DNA of 64,000 bases from Aquincola agrisoli (GCF_036621135.1 NZ_JAZIBG010000008.1:62001-126000); one strand, 5' to 3'; shown: positions 39,605-49,324, numbered from the stretch's first letter. Numbers and translations: made by a program. Notes: generated by a model from the sequence alone, not told the origin.

Positions 39605-42283
39605 TCAGGCCGCCGGCGCTGCGGCGGGCTGCTGCTTGCGGCGGCGCTTGACCTCGTACATCGCCACGTCGGCCTGCGCGAGCAGGGCGGTGGCATCGAT
39701 GCCCGCGGTGGCCACGGCGACCCCGAAGCTGCCGCCGACCCGCGCCTGGAGGCCCGGGCCGATCTCCACCGGCGCCGCGATGGCGCGCTCGGCGCGTTCC
39801 ACCACGACGTGCACGTCGTTCGGCGACGCCAGCTGCGTCAGCACGAGCACGAACTCGTCGCCGCCGAGCCGCGCGACGGTGTCGTGGCCTCGCACGATGC
39901 CCGCCAGGCGGCGCGCCACCTCGCACAGCAGGCGGTCGCCGGCCTCGTGGCCGTGCACGTCGTTGACGGCCTTGAATCCGTCGAGGTCGAGGAAGCAGGC
40001 CGCGACGTGGTTGCCCGCGCGCTGCGCGGCGCCCAGCGCCTGCACCAGCCGGCTCTTCAGCAGCGTGCGGTTGGGCAGCCCGGTCAGCGCGTCGTGGTAG
40101 GCGAGGTCCTCCACCTCCTGCTGCTGCAGCTTCATGTGGGTGATGTCGTGCATCATCCAGAGCGATTCGCCGGAGTCCGAGGACAGCAGCGCACCGCTCA
40201 TGTCGACCCAGAGCCGCTCGCCGGTCTTCTTCAGCATCCCCACCTGGGTGCGGTAGGTCTCGCCGCGGGCGAGCGCCCCGTAGGCCGAGCGGCCGATCTG
40301 CTCGAAGGAGTCCTCGTCGTCGTACAGCGTGCGCATGGCGCCGCCGTCGAACTCGCCGGGCGCGAAGCCGAACATCTGCTCGAACGCCCGGTTGACCCAC
40401 ACGGCGCGGCGGTCCTTGAGCTTGACGATGGCCACCAGCTCGTTGTCCAGCATCAGGTGCTGCTGGCGGTTGGCCTCCTGCAGCGCCTGGCGGACGCGGT
40501 GCAGCTCGGTGACGTCGAAGACGACGGTGCGGCTGCGCAGGAATGCGCCGTGCTCGTCGCGCAGCGCCGTCGCCATCACGCTCAGCCGGCGCTGGCATCC
40601 GTCGCCCGACAGCAGATCGAATTCTTCCGGGCCGAAGCGGCCCTCGACGAGGAAGCGGGCGTAGACCTCCGCGAAGCGTGCACGCCCGGCCTCGGTGAAG
40701 AAGTCGCGCGGGCCCTTGCGGCCGATCAGCGCCTCGCGGGCGCAGCCGAAGAGCTCCAGCGAGCGTTCGTTGATCTGCACGAAGACGCCCTGGCGGTCGA
40801 GCGAGTAGTAGCCGCAGGGGGCGTTCTGGTACAGGTCTTCCAGCCGCGCGTTGGCGTCGGCGAGGCGGCGTTCGGCTTCCTTGCGCGCCGAGATGTCGTG
40901 GAGGAACGCGGCATAGAGCGGTCCCCGCGACCGGGAGGGCGATGCGGCGATCGTCGCCTCGCAGGTGAACGCCGTGCCGTCGCGCCGCAACGCGGTCATT
41001 TCCAGGCGCTGGCTCACGACGCGCTCGTCGCCGGTGCTGGCGAGGCGCTGGACGCCCGCGCGGTGCGCGGCACGGAACGCCGGCGGGATGATCAGCGCAT
41101 CGAGCGGCCGGCCCATCGCCTCGCCGCAGGACCAGCCGAAGGTCGCTTCGGCCTGGCGGTTCCACTCGACAATGAGGCCTTGGCCATCGATGCAGATGTA
41201 GGCGTCGTGGGCGTTGGTCAGCACCGCGTTCAGTTCGGCGGTGCGCTCCGCCAGCGCCTCCTCCGACTGCTGCAGCTGGCGGATCGACGCGGCCAGCCCG
41301 TCGTTGGCCTCCTGCAGCGCCTGCGTGCGCTCGACGACACGTTGCTCGAGTTCCAGCCGCAGGCGGTGCAGCGCCTGCTCGCCGTGGTGCCGGCGCGTGA
41401 TGTCCTCGACGACGGAGACGAAATGCAGCGGCGTGCCGCCGTCCTGCTTCACCAGCGTGACCGTCAGGTTCGCCCAGACGACCTCGCCGTGCGGCTTCAG
41501 GTAGCGCTTCTCCAGCGTGTAGTGGTCGATCTCGCCGGCCAGCAGCTGCTCGACGAGTCCGAGGTCGGCGTTCAGGTCGTCGGGGTGGGTCAGGTCCTGG
41601 AAGGTCAGGGACGACAGTTCGTCCTGCGTGCGGCCCAGGATCCGGGCGAGGCAGGGGTTGATGCGCAGCCAGCTTCCGTCGAGGCCGACCACGGCGATGC
41701 CGACCGCCGCGCGGTCGAAGGTCGCGTGGTAGAGGGTTTCGCTGGCGGACACGGCCTTCATGCTTTCGCCGGCCAGTCGCCGCGCGCGCACCATCGCCTC
41801 GCGGTGCTGGATCTCGCGGCGGACCAGGCAGGCCAGGTCCTCCATCGAGGCGATGTCCTGCGCCGAGAACGATCGTGGCCGGCGGTCCAGCACGCACAGC
41901 GTGCCCAGCGCATGGCCGGCGCTGGTGCGCAGCGGAATGCCCAGGTAGGCCCGGATGCCCGGGGGGCCGAGGACCAGCGGGTTGCTGGCGAAGCGGGCGT
42001 CGAGCGTGGCGTCGGCCACCACCATCGGCGCCTCGTGCAGGATGGCATGGGCGCAGAAGGCCTCGTCGCGCGGCGTCTGCGGCAGCTCGACCCCGACGCG
42101 CGACTTGAACCACTGGCGGTCCTCGCCGACGAGCGACACCAGCGCCATCGGCGCGCGCAGCAGGCGTGCGGCGAGGCGGGTCAGCGCATCGAAGGTCGGT
42201 TCAGGTTCGGTATCCAGCAGTTCCAGCTGCTCGAGCGCTGTCAGGCGCTGACGCTCGGAACTCGGACGCGGCGCAACACTCAT
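39605..42283 (-). CDS. GAF-PAS(4)-GGDEF diguanylate cyclase
   Basis: This 892-aa soluble signalling protein has an N-terminal GAF domain at about residues 20-165 (FDALTRLAARLLRAPMALVS, then EAFCAHAIL). Four PAS modules follow, at about 185-310, 345-470, 480-600 and 615-730, with heptad linkers between them. The C-terminal GGDEF domain has an intact GGDEF loop and the I-site RGHD five residues upstream. It should make cyclic di-GMP and be feedback inhibited. There is no EAL domain or membrane span. It lies next to arsR but reads toward it as a separate unit. Confidence 0.92.
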   Translation of the reverse strand: MSVAPRPSSERQRLTALEQLELLDTEPEPTFDALTRLAARLLRAPMALVSLVGEDRQWFKSRVGVELPQTPRDEAFCAHAILHEAPMVVADATLDARFASNPLVLGPPGIRAYLGIPLRTSAGHALGTLCVLDRRPRSFSAQDIASMEDLACLVRREIQHREAMVRARRLAGESMKAVSASETLYHATFDRAAVGIAVVGLDGSWLRINPCLARILGRTQDELSSLTFQDLTHPDDLNADLGLVEQLLAGEIDHYTLEKRYLKPHGEVVWANLTVTLVKQDGGTPLHFVSVVEDITRRHHGEQALHRLRLELEQRVVERTQALQEANDGLAASIRQLQQSEEALAERTAELNAVLTNAHDAYICIDGQGLIVEWNRQAEATFGWSCGEAMGRPLDALIIPPAFRAAHRAGVQRLASTGDERVVSQRLEMTALRRDGTAFTCEATIAASPSRSRGPLYAAFLHDISARKEAERRLADANARLEDLYQNAPCGYYSLDRQGVFVQINERSLELFGCAREALIGRKGPRDFFTEAGRARFAEVYARFLVEGRFGPEEFDLLSGDGCQRRLSVMATALRDEHGAFLRSRTVVFDVTELHRVRQALQEANRQQHLMLDNELVAIVKLKDRRAVWVNRAFEQMFGFAPGEFDGGAMRTLYDDEDSFEQIGRSAYGALARGETYRTQVGMLKKTGERLWVDMSGALLSSDSGESLWMMHDITHMKLQQQEVEDLAYHDALTGLPNRTLLKSRLVQALGAAQRAGNHVAACFLDLDGFKAVNDVHGHEAGDRLLCEVARRLAGIVRGHDTVARLGGDEFVLVLTQLASPNDVHVVVERAERAIAAPVEIGPGLQARVGGSFGVAVATAGIDATALLAQADVAMYEVKRRRKQQPAAAPAA

Positions 42284-42449
42284 TCACACCTCGGTCTCGG
42301 AGCAGGCCGCTCGCGGCCGCGGCACCCGAGCCGATGGGCTGGATCGGGCACCGCGATTCTGCGCACGGCGCGGGGCGCCGGTCGGTCGAAAAGCGGCCGC
42401 GGGAACCGGTAGAACCGCGGGGGCCGCGCACGGCGTGCGCTGAAAGGCG

Positions 42450-44678
42450 TCAGCGCGGGGCGGGGGCGCCGCCGTCGACGGGGAGGGCGGCCTCGCCCGC
42501 TTCGGCCTGCGTCGCCGCGACGGGCCAGCTCGCGTCGACCGCCATCGGCTCCGGGCGCTCGACGTCGGGGAAGCGTGCGGCGAAGTCCAGCGCCTGCGCG
42601 CGCTGGGCGCGGCGGTAGAAGTCGCCCACGATGCGCAGCGCGTTGTGGCCGCCCTGGCCCCACCAGTTGCTGCGCCAGGTGACGCGCTGGTCGTTGAAAC
42701 CCACCCACGCGCCGGCGACGAGGCCTGGCTGCATCGCCAGGAACCATCCGTCGGTGCCGTGCTGCGTGGTGCCGGTCTTGCCGGCGAAGTCGCCGCGCAC
42801 GCCGAACTCGGTGCGCAGCCGGCTGCCGGTGCCCGACTCGATCACGCCGCGCATCATGTCGACGAGCTGCTCGGCAACTCGGCGATCGACCGCGCGCTCG
42901 GGCGCGGCGGGCTCGAACGTCGCCAGCACCTGGCCGCTGCGGTCGACGATGCGGCGCAGCAGCCGCGGCGGCTGGCGCTCGCCCATCGAGGCCAGCGTGG
43001 CGTAGGCATCGGCCATCTCCAGCAGCGTGACCGGGCTGGTGCCCAGCGCGAGCGAGGGCACGGCCTCGAGCGTCGACTGCCGCACACCCACGGCCTGCGC
43101 GAAATCGATCACCGGCTGCGTGCCGACGATCTGCGCGACCTGCGCCGTGATGCCGTTGCGCGATTGCGCGAGGCCCTGGCGCATCGTGAACACGTCGTAG
43201 GTGGGGCCGCCGGCGTCGGTGGGCGACCAGGAGCCGCCGTCCGGCAGGGCCACGTGCACCGGTTCGTCGATGAACTCGTTCCCGCTCGACAGGCCCTTCG
43301 CGAGCGCGGCGCCGTAGACGAAGGGCTTGAAGGTCGAGCCCGGCTGGCGGCGAGCCTGCGACACGTGGTCGAAGGGCTCGCGCGCGAAGTCGGGGCTGCC
43401 GACCCACGCCTTGACCTCGCCGGTGACGGGCTCGAGCGCGACGAAGCCGGCCGACAGGCGCGTCTTCTCGTCGCGCAGCCGCTGCATCAGCGCGGCGTCG
43501 GACCGCACCTGGGCCAGGGCCGCGGCATCGCCGCCCGCCGTGCGGTAGGCCTCCGAACTGCGGGCGAGCTCGTCGAGCAGCTCCGGGTGCTGCTGCCAGA
43601 AGTATGCAAACGGCGTGCGCGCCTCGGGCACCTTGGCCGCACTGGGCACCTGCAGCGCGCGCTGGCTCCATTCCAGGCCGGCCACGCGCTGCATGAGCGC
43701 CACCTGCTCGCCCAGGGCTTCCTCGGCGAAGCGCTGCAGGTTCAGGTCGAGCGTGGTCTCGACCGTCAGGCCGTCGGTGTCGAGGTCGATGCCTTGCGCG
43801 TCGGCCCATTCGTTCACCTGGTCGCGCACCTGCTCGATGAAGTGCCGCGCCAGGCCGCCCGCCGCATCGGGCCGCCTGAAGTCGAGCGCCAGCGGCTTGC
43901 CGCGCACCCGCTCGTAGGAGGCTTCGTCGAGCATGCCTTCGCGCACCATCAGCGACAGCACCACGTTGCGCCGCGCGAGCGCGCGCTCGGGGTGCCGCAC
44001 CGGGTTGTAGCGATGGTTGCCCTTCAGCATGCCGACCAGGGTGGCGCTCTCGAGCACGTCGAGCTGCGCGGCCGGCTTGTTGAAGTACGTGCGCGCGGCC
44101 ATGTCGATGCCGCGCACGTTGTAGAGGAACGGCGTGCTGTTCAGGTAGCTCTCGAGGATCTGCCGCTTGCTGTAGGCCTGCTCGATGCGCAGCGCGGTGA
44201 TGGCCTCGCGCAGCTTGCGGTCGATCGAGCGGCGGTTGCCGATCTCGCGCGGGAAGAGGTTGCGCGCGAGCTGCTGCGTCAGCGTGGAAGCGCCCTGGAT
44301 CTCGCCGGTGAGCGTGCTCCACGCGGCCGAGACGATGCGCCGGGCGTCGATGCCGTGGTGCTCGTAAAAACGGCGGTCTTCGGTGGCGATGAGCGCGTTG
44401 ACCAGTTCGGGTGACACCTGGTCGAGCGACACCGTGCGCAGGTGCCCGGCGGCCGAGAAGTCGCCGATCCGCTCGCCGCCGGACGCGACGATCAGGCTGG
44501 GCCGCGACTGCTGCGCGGCTTGCAGCGCGGCGAAGTCGGGCGTGCTGCGGACCAGCACGAGCATGTAGGCGGCCAGGGCGATGCCGAGGAGGCTCAGCAC
44601 GCCCGCGCCCCAGAGCAGCGGGCGGCGGCGCCACCATGCGCTCGGCATGCGGCGCGGGGAATCAGGGGTCTGGGTCAT
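42450..44678 (-). CDS. Class A penicillin-binding protein (PBP1A-type)
   Basis: This 742-aa bifunctional peptidoglycan synthase has a membrane anchor at about residues 20-43. The GT51 glycosyltransferase domain has catalytic Glu in ATEDRRFYEHHGID (E100) and GASTLTQQLARNLFPRE. The transpeptidase has SxxK as S448-T-F-K, SxN as S506-R-N and KTG at 634-636. ATG 44678 is favoured over a TTG seven codons earlier. It builds cell wall at the inner membrane. It has a long linker (about residues 300-410) between domains and no visible lipoprotein-activator partner nearby. Confidence 0.93.
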   Translation of the reverse strand: MTQTPDSPRRMPSAWWRRRPLLWGAGVLSLLGIALAAYMLVLVRSTPDFAALQAAQQSRPSLIVASGGERIGDFSAAGHLRTVSLDQVSPELVNALIATEDRRFYEHHGIDARRIVSAAWSTLTGEIQGASTLTQQLARNLFPREIGNRRSIDRKLREAITALRIEQAYSKRQILESYLNSTPFLYNVRGIDMAARTYFNKPAAQLDVLESATLVGMLKGNHRYNPVRHPERALARRNVVLSLMVREGMLDEASYERVRGKPLALDFRRPDAAGGLARHFIEQVRDQVNEWADAQGIDLDTDGLTVETTLDLNLQRFAEEALGEQVALMQRVAGLEWSQRALQVPSAAKVPEARTPFAYFWQQHPELLDELARSSEAYRTAGGDAAALAQVRSDAALMQRLRDEKTRLSAGFVALEPVTGEVKAWVGSPDFAREPFDHVSQARRQPGSTFKPFVYGAALAKGLSSGNEFIDEPVHVALPDGGSWSPTDAGGPTYDVFTMRQGLAQSRNGITAQVAQIVGTQPVIDFAQAVGVRQSTLEAVPSLALGTSPVTLLEMADAYATLASMGERQPPRLLRRIVDRSGQVLATFEPAAPERAVDRRVAEQLVDMMRGVIESGTGSRLRTEFGVRGDFAGKTGTTQHGTDGWFLAMQPGLVAGAWVGFNDQRVTWRSNWWGQGGHNALRIVGDFYRRAQRAQALDFAARFPDVERPEPMAVDASWPVAATQAEAGEAALPVDGGAPAPR

Positions 44679-44729
44679 GGACCCCCAATTGTTCGCCAAC
44701 TTCGTTGCTCGCGCGTTGCACCGGCCGGG

Positions 44730-45338
44730 TCAGCTCGGCATCGGGCTCGTCCCGGCCCGGGCCTCGCCGAGCTCGATGCAGTCCTGGAACCTGGCGGCCT
44801 GAAGGGCGGGGCATTTGCCGATCAGGCTGCGGATCTCGCTGTCTTCCAGCGGCTTTGCCGACAGGAGCTTGATGCCGGCGACCGGGTGGCTGTCCATCGT
44901 CGTGGAGCAGAACGACCCGCAGACGATGTTGATGCGCGCGATGATCGGGTCGGGGAAGATGTAGTGCGATTCGAACTTGTTTTTCTTGTCGCGCAGTCGG
45001 AAATGCACGGAGCTCCCGACGGCATAGGCCATCCCCACGTACGCATCGGCCAAGTCCAGGTACTTTTCTCTCACGCGTACCGTGCCGAAGATGGTCCTGT
45101 AGACCCTGAAGCGGCTTTCGACGATGTTTCGCTGGCGCCGCCATGAAACGTGGTAGCAGTGGTATTCGCCGAGGTAATTGGAAAGCCGCGGGTTGAGGCC
45201 TGCCAGCAGCGCCGACGAGAATCTGCCGAGGCACCAGGCGATGACCGTGAGGGCCAAGGGGATGCCGATTTCCACCCAGTTGACGGCTGCCCACTGCGTC
45301 CAGGCCAGTGAAACGAGCGCGTCGAGGTTGATACCCAT
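44730..45338 (-). CDS. Unrecognised membrane-anchored protein, lower GC
   Basis: I do not recognise this 202-aa protein. It has one N-terminal membrane span (about residues 15-40, WVEIGIPLALTVIAWCLGRF). A soluble domain rich in aromatic, Arg and Lys residues follows (HCYHVSWRRQRNIVESRFRV, then FRLRDKKNKFESHYIFPDP). Several cysteines (CGSFCS, GKCPAL) could bind a metal or form disulfides. The coding sequence has visibly more A/T than its neighbours, which hints at horizontal acquisition. GGAGG before the ATG at 45338 fixes the start. It lies 51 bases upstream of the penicillin-binding protein gene on the same strand. Confidence 0.6.
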   Translation of the reverse strand: MGINLDALVSLAWTQWAAVNWVEIGIPLALTVIAWCLGRFSSALLAGLNPRLSNYLGEYHCYHVSWRRQRNIVESRFRVYRTIFGTVRVREKYLDLADAYVGMAYAVGSSVHFRLRDKKNKFESHYIFPDPIIARINIVCGSFCSTTMDSHPVAGIKLLSAKPLEDSEIRSLIGKCPALQAARFQDCIELGEARAGTSPMPS

Positions 45339-45464
45339 TGCCCCTCCAGGCATTGTCCGTGTGCTGTCGTTCCGAAATGTATACCGGCCGGTGCTCCGCC
45401 GATGCCAATTGCGGCGGCCCGCCGGCTCGGCTAGATTGGGGCGAAATCACTGACGGAGTACGCC

Positions 45465-45662
45465 ATGCCTTCTGCCCGTGCCCAGGCCCTTGTCAACACC
45501 CTGCGCGCAGATCCCGGATTGCGCGCCGATTTCGAATCGGATGCCGAGGCCGTGATGGCCGAGTACGTGCTCGACGAGGTGGATCGGCAATGGCTCGGCG
45601 AGCTGGCCCGCCAGGGCGGCCTCGCCCCGGCAACGCCCGAGGTCGCCACCCCGGGGTTCTGA
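45465..45662 (+). CDS. Small 65-aa protein, LigA/NHLP-leader-like helix
   Basis: This small acidic protein has the pattern VNTLRADPGLRADFESDAEA followed by VMAEYVLDEVDRQWLGELAR. It resembles the LxxLxxDPxLRxxFxxDPxxA...LtxeExxxL core of LigA-type and NHLP/Nif11-leader-like small proteins. The last 15 residues are flexible (APATPEVATPGF). No RiPP-modifying enzyme lies beside it. The gene is short but has a start at the right place after a gap that also serves the divergent membrane protein. Function is unknown. Confidence 0.55.
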   Translation: MPSARAQALVNTLRADPGLRADFESDAEAVMAEYVLDEVDRQWLGELARQGGLAPATPEVATPGF

Positions 45663-45715
45663 CACGGACACCGATGTTGCCGGCCTGCGCCGCGTGATCC
45701 CCGCCCCGGGGCCGC

Positions 45716-46840
45716 TCAGGCCGCCAGCGTCACGCGCCCCAGCCAGCCCGTGACGTAGGTCAGCACCGCCTGCTTGAGCTGCGCCTCGGCATCCGAGCCG
45801 CTGCGGTCCTTCACCGTCTTGTGGATCAGCGCATCGCTGGTGCTGCGCAGGATCTCGCGTGAATCGCCGGCCTCGCCGATCTGCCCGGCGATCGAGCCCG
45901 AGCCCATGCAGCTCGTCAGGCCCTGGTCGATCGCCACCTTGTGGATGCCGCTGGCCGTGCCGGTGGCGACCACGCCGAGGCCGCCCTCGTCGGGCACGGT
46001 GCCGGTGAGCGCGGTCTTGCTGCGCCCGTGCGGCGCGCTCGTCTTCTCGCTCAGCTGCTTGCCGATCTTCTCGCCGGCACGGCCGTCCTTGCCGGTGTCC
46101 TTCTGGCCGAAGTAGATGACGGTGTCGCTGGCCTTGACGGCGGTGAGGTACGCCGTGCACTGCTTGCAGGGCGTGAGGGTGGAGAACACGACGCTCTTGG
46201 CCGGCAGCGCCGTGGCGGTCGGGTGGCTGCGGAAGTAGGACAGCAGCATGCTGACCTCGGCGTGCCGGTAGGAGCCGGTGTTGATGCCCGCCGCCAGGAT
46301 GGCGCCGTCGTCGCCGACCAGCATCGCGCCGATGTAGTTGTTGAGGCCCTTGAAGGATTCCTCCCCGCTGATGTCGACCAGCGCGTAGGTCGCGAGCATG
46401 TAGTAGCGCAGCGCACGCTGCAGGCCGCGCTCCCGGCTGCCTTCCGCGGCGAGCGTGGCGCTGGTCATTAGACCGCGGGCGGCCGCGTGCAGGCCGCCGC
46501 CGCCGACCGGCGCCGCCCCGCTGGTCGAGATCACGCGTGACGGCCACTTCCGCACGGCCTGCTCGGCGGGGGTGACCTCCAGCGCGCCGTCGCCCTCGTG
46601 CAGCTGCAGCGAGGCCTTGCCCTTGATGTTCTGCACGATGTGCTTGGGCCAGGGGGCGGGATCGAGGTTGGTGTAGACCTTGGCCCGTCCCGCCGCTTCG
46701 AGCGCGTTGACGAAGGCCGGCAGCGCGGCGCTGCTGGAGCGGAAGTAGTTGAACCTGCGGTTGGTCTTGCCTCCGCTGAGGTAGCCCGCCACGTTGTCGG
46801 TGCCGAAATCTCCCTGCATGAACTCAGCCAGCTTCGTCAT
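45716..46840 (-). CDS. Deaminase-superfamily protein of unknown role
   Basis: This 374-aa protein has a zinc-dependent cytidine-deaminase-like core at about residues 165-250: H193-A-E195 in YRHAEVSMLL and P224-C225-K-Q-C228 in LTPCKQC. These are the catalytic and zinc-binding residues of the superfamily. About 160 residues before and 130 after match nothing I know. The arrangement recalls stand-alone Bd3614-type deaminases, but that is a guess. There is no signal peptide, RHS/PAAR or VgrG context and no obvious immunity gene. A GGAAG-type site precedes the ATG. A nucleotide- or nucleic-acid-modifying role is inferred from the fold. Confidence 0.6.
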   Translation of the reverse strand: MTKLAEFMQGDFGTDNVAGYLSGGKTNRRFNYFRSSSAALPAFVNALEAAGRAKVYTNLDPAPWPKHIVQNIKGKASLQLHEGDGALEVTPAEQAVRKWPSRVISTSGAAPVGGGGLHAAARGLMTSATLAAEGSRERGLQRALRYYMLATYALVDISGEESFKGLNNYIGAMLVGDDGAILAAGINTGSYRHAEVSMLLSYFRSHPTATALPAKSVVFSTLTPCKQCTAYLTAVKASDTVIYFGQKDTGKDGRAGEKIGKQLSEKTSAPHGRSKTALTGTVPDEGGLGVVATGTASGIHKVAIDQGLTSCMGSGSIAGQIGEAGDSREILRSTSDALIHKTVKDRSGSDAEAQLKQAVLTYVTGWLGRVTLAA

Positions 46841-46992
46841 AGGATCACTTCCTTCCGGGGCGGGGGCCGATCGTAGCGAAGAATCACGGGCCGCTGCGCA
46901 GCACGGCCGGGCGGCGGTTGTCGTCTTCTCGGCCGACAGCCCGCCGCCGTGCCCGCGCGCACACTGAGGCCATCACGACAATGGAGACACAC

Positions 46993-47970
46993 ATGGTCCG
47001 CCGCCGTTCCCTCACCCTGGCGCCGCTGGCGCTGCTCGCGTCGGCCGTGCCGCTGGCGGCGGCGGCGCAGGGCTTCCCCGACCGGCAGCTCAAGCTGGTG
47101 GTGGGCTTCCCGCCCGGCACCGGCCCCGACATCGTCGCCCGCACCGTCGGGCAGAAGCTGGGCGACACGCTGAAGCAGACGCTGGTGGTCGACAACCGCG
47201 CCGGTGCCGGCGGCCAGATCGCGGCACAGGCCGTGGCCAAGAGCCCGGCCGACGGCTACACGCTGCTGCTGGGCGAGGTGGGCTCGATCAGCATCGCGCC
47301 GGCCACCTACAGCAAGCTGCCCTACGACCCGGCGAAGGAACTGATGCCGGTGACGGAGGTGGTGCGCTCCGACTTCATCCTCGTGGTGCCGGCGCAGTCG
47401 GCCGCGAAGGACGTGAAGGGCTTCGTCGGCACGGCGGCGGGCAGGCCGGACCGCGTCAACTTCGCCACCTTCGGGGCCGGCACGCCGGGGCACTTCGGCG
47501 CCGAGGTGTTCGCCGAGCAGGGCGGCTTCAAGATCGAGCCGGTGCACTACCGCGCGACCGGCGATGCGATCACCGCGCTGGTCTCGGGCGACGTGCAAGC
47601 GGCCTTCGTCACCACCGCGCTGGCGGTGCCGCAGGTCAAGGCCGGCAAGCTGCGCGCGCTGGCCACCACGGCGCAGGCCCGTTCGCCGCTGCTGCCCGAA
47701 GTGCCCACCTTCGCCGAGAGCGGCCTGCCGAAGGTCGACTTCTCGGCCTGGTTCGCGCTGTTCGCCCCGGCCGGCACGCCCGCGCCGGTGTTGGATGCGC
47801 TGCAGCGCGGCGCGGTCGCGTCGCTGCAGGCGCCCGACGTGAAGAAGCTGCTGCAGGACGCGGGCTTCACCGTCACCGGCACCAGCCGCGCCGACAGCGA
47901 GCAGATGCTGAAGAGCGAGACCGCCCGCTGGGCCGCGGTCGTCAAGGCCACGGGCTTCAAGGCTGATTGA
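46993..47970 (+). CDS. Bug-family (TctC-like) substrate-binding protein
   Basis: This 325-aa periplasmic protein has a signal peptide (MVRRRSLTLAPLALLASAVP to AAAAQ). Bug signatures are LKLVVGFPPGTGPDIVAR, VDNRAGAGGQIAAQ, SPADGYTLLL, VPTFAESGLPKVDF and LFAPAGTPAPVLDAL. The GGAG at 46983-46986 has 6-base spacing to the ATG at 46993, so this start is preferred over 46981. It is followed by a REP-like two-hairpin element and a FAD monooxygenase gene, and they probably form an uptake plus oxygenation unit for an aromatic acid. The ligand is inferred only from that neighbour. Confidence 0.9.
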   Translation: MVRRRSLTLAPLALLASAVPLAAAAQGFPDRQLKLVVGFPPGTGPDIVARTVGQKLGDTLKQTLVVDNRAGAGGQIAAQAVAKSPADGYTLLLGEVGSISIAPATYSKLPYDPAKELMPVTEVVRSDFILVVPAQSAAKDVKGFVGTAAGRPDRVNFATFGAGTPGHFGAEVFAEQGGFKIEPVHYRATGDAITALVSGDVQAAFVTTALAVPQVKAGKLRALATTAQARSPLLPEVPTFAESGLPKVDFSAWFALFAPAGTPAPVLDALQRGAVASLQAPDVKKLLQDAGFTVTGTSRADSEQMLKSETARWAAVVKATGFKAD

Positions 47971-47984
47971 TGGCCCACCCCCGT

Positions 47985-48045
47985 AGCGCCTTCGGCGCTC
48001 CCCCTCGAGGGGGCGCACCCGATGGACTGGCGAAGCCAGATCCAT
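47985..48045. repeat. Two-hairpin intergenic repeat, copy 2 (REP-like)
   Basis: Three palindromes follow one another: AGCGCC-TTC-GGCGCT (47985-47999), CCCCC-TCGA-GGGGG (48000-48013) and ATGGACTGGC-GAA-GCCAGATCCAT (48022-48045, one bulge). The last two match the copy at 9037-9083, with compensating changes in the stem. It lies between the Bug stop and the monooxygenase start. Confidence 0.7.
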
Positions 48046-48070
48046 GGGTGCTGCTTGGAAGGATCGATCC

Positions 48071-49320
48071 ATGAAAGTATTGATCGCAGGCGGCGGCATC
48101 GCCGGGCTGGTGCTGGCGCTGAAGCTGCGGCGCCTGGGCATCGAGAGCGAGGTGTTCGAGACCACGCAGCACATGCGACCGCTGGGCGTGGGCATCAACC
48201 TGCTGCCGCATGCGGTGGCGGTGATCGAATCGCTGGGCCTGCGCGAGGCGGTGGCGGCGCGGGCCATCGAGACTTCGGCGCTGCACTACTACAACGCCTT
48301 CGGCCAGCCGATCTGGCAGGAGCCGCGCGGCCTGGCGGCGGGCTACCCGGTGCCGCAGTTCTCGGTGCACCGCGGCGAGTTCCAGATGCTGCTGTTCGAA
48401 GAGGTGCAGCGCCTGTGCGGTGAATCGGCCGTGCGGCTGGGGCACAGCTTCGTGTCGCTCGAGCAGTCGGACGACGAGGTCGTCGCCACCTTCGCGCGCC
48501 CCGACGGCAGCACGGTGCAGGCGCGCGGCGACCTGCTGGTGGGCGCCGACGGCATCCATTCGGCGGTGCGCCGCTTCTACTACCCCGACGAGGCGCCGCC
48601 GCGCTTCGCGCAGCGCATGCTGTGGCGCGGCGTGACCGAGGCGCCGCCGTACCTCGACGGCCGCACGATGTTCATGGCCGGCCACCAGGACCAGAAGTTT
48701 GTCTGCTACCCCATCTCGGAGCCGCTGCGCCGCGAAGGCCGCTCGCGCATCAACTGGATCGCCGAGCTGCGCGTGCCCGGCGGCACGCCGCCGCGCAGCG
48801 ACTGGAACAAGGTGGTCGACAAGTCGGTGTTCGCCGGCCGGTTCGCGGACTGGCGCTGGGACTGGATCGACGTGCCCGCGGTCATCGACGGCGCGCCGGC
48901 GATCTACGAGTTCCCGCTGGTCGACCGGGACACGCTGCCGCGCTGGAGCTTCGGCCGGGTCACGCTGATGGGCGACGCCGCGCACCCGATGTATCCCGTC
49001 GGCTCCAACGGCAGCGCGCAGGCCATCCTCGATGCCGACTACTTCGCCGAATGCATGGGGCTGCTGCAGCAGGGGCGCTTCAGCTCGCCTGCGCACGCGT
49101 TGCTGGAATACGAGGCCGACCGCCTGCCGAAGACCACCGGCATCGTGCTGCGCAACCGGCTCAACGGGCCCGAGCAGGTGATGCAGATCGCGCACGAGCG
49201 CGCGCCGGGCGGCTTCGCGCACATCGACGACGTGGTGCCGCGCGCCGAGCTGGAGGAGATTGCGGCGCGCTACAAGCGCGTGGCAGGGTTCGACATCGAA
49301 CGGCTGCGCGCCCGGGCGGC

Positions 49321-49324
<4 letters not shown>
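48071..49324 (+). CDS. FAD-dependent aromatic hydroxylase-like monooxygenase
   Basis: This 417-aa flavoprotein of the PHBH/salicylate hydroxylase type has the dinucleotide site VLIAGGGIAGLVLALKL, the DG motif in LLVGADGIHSAVRR and the GD motif in VTLMGDAAHPMYPVGSNGSAQAI. It would use NAD(P)H and oxygen to hydroxylate an aromatic or heterocyclic acid. The ATG lies 26 bases after the repeat with a GGAAGGATC site. Its 3' end overlaps the convergent kinase by four bases. A flavin reductase-type gene at 52106 could be functionally linked, but single-component enzymes of this family do not need one. Confidence 0.9.
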
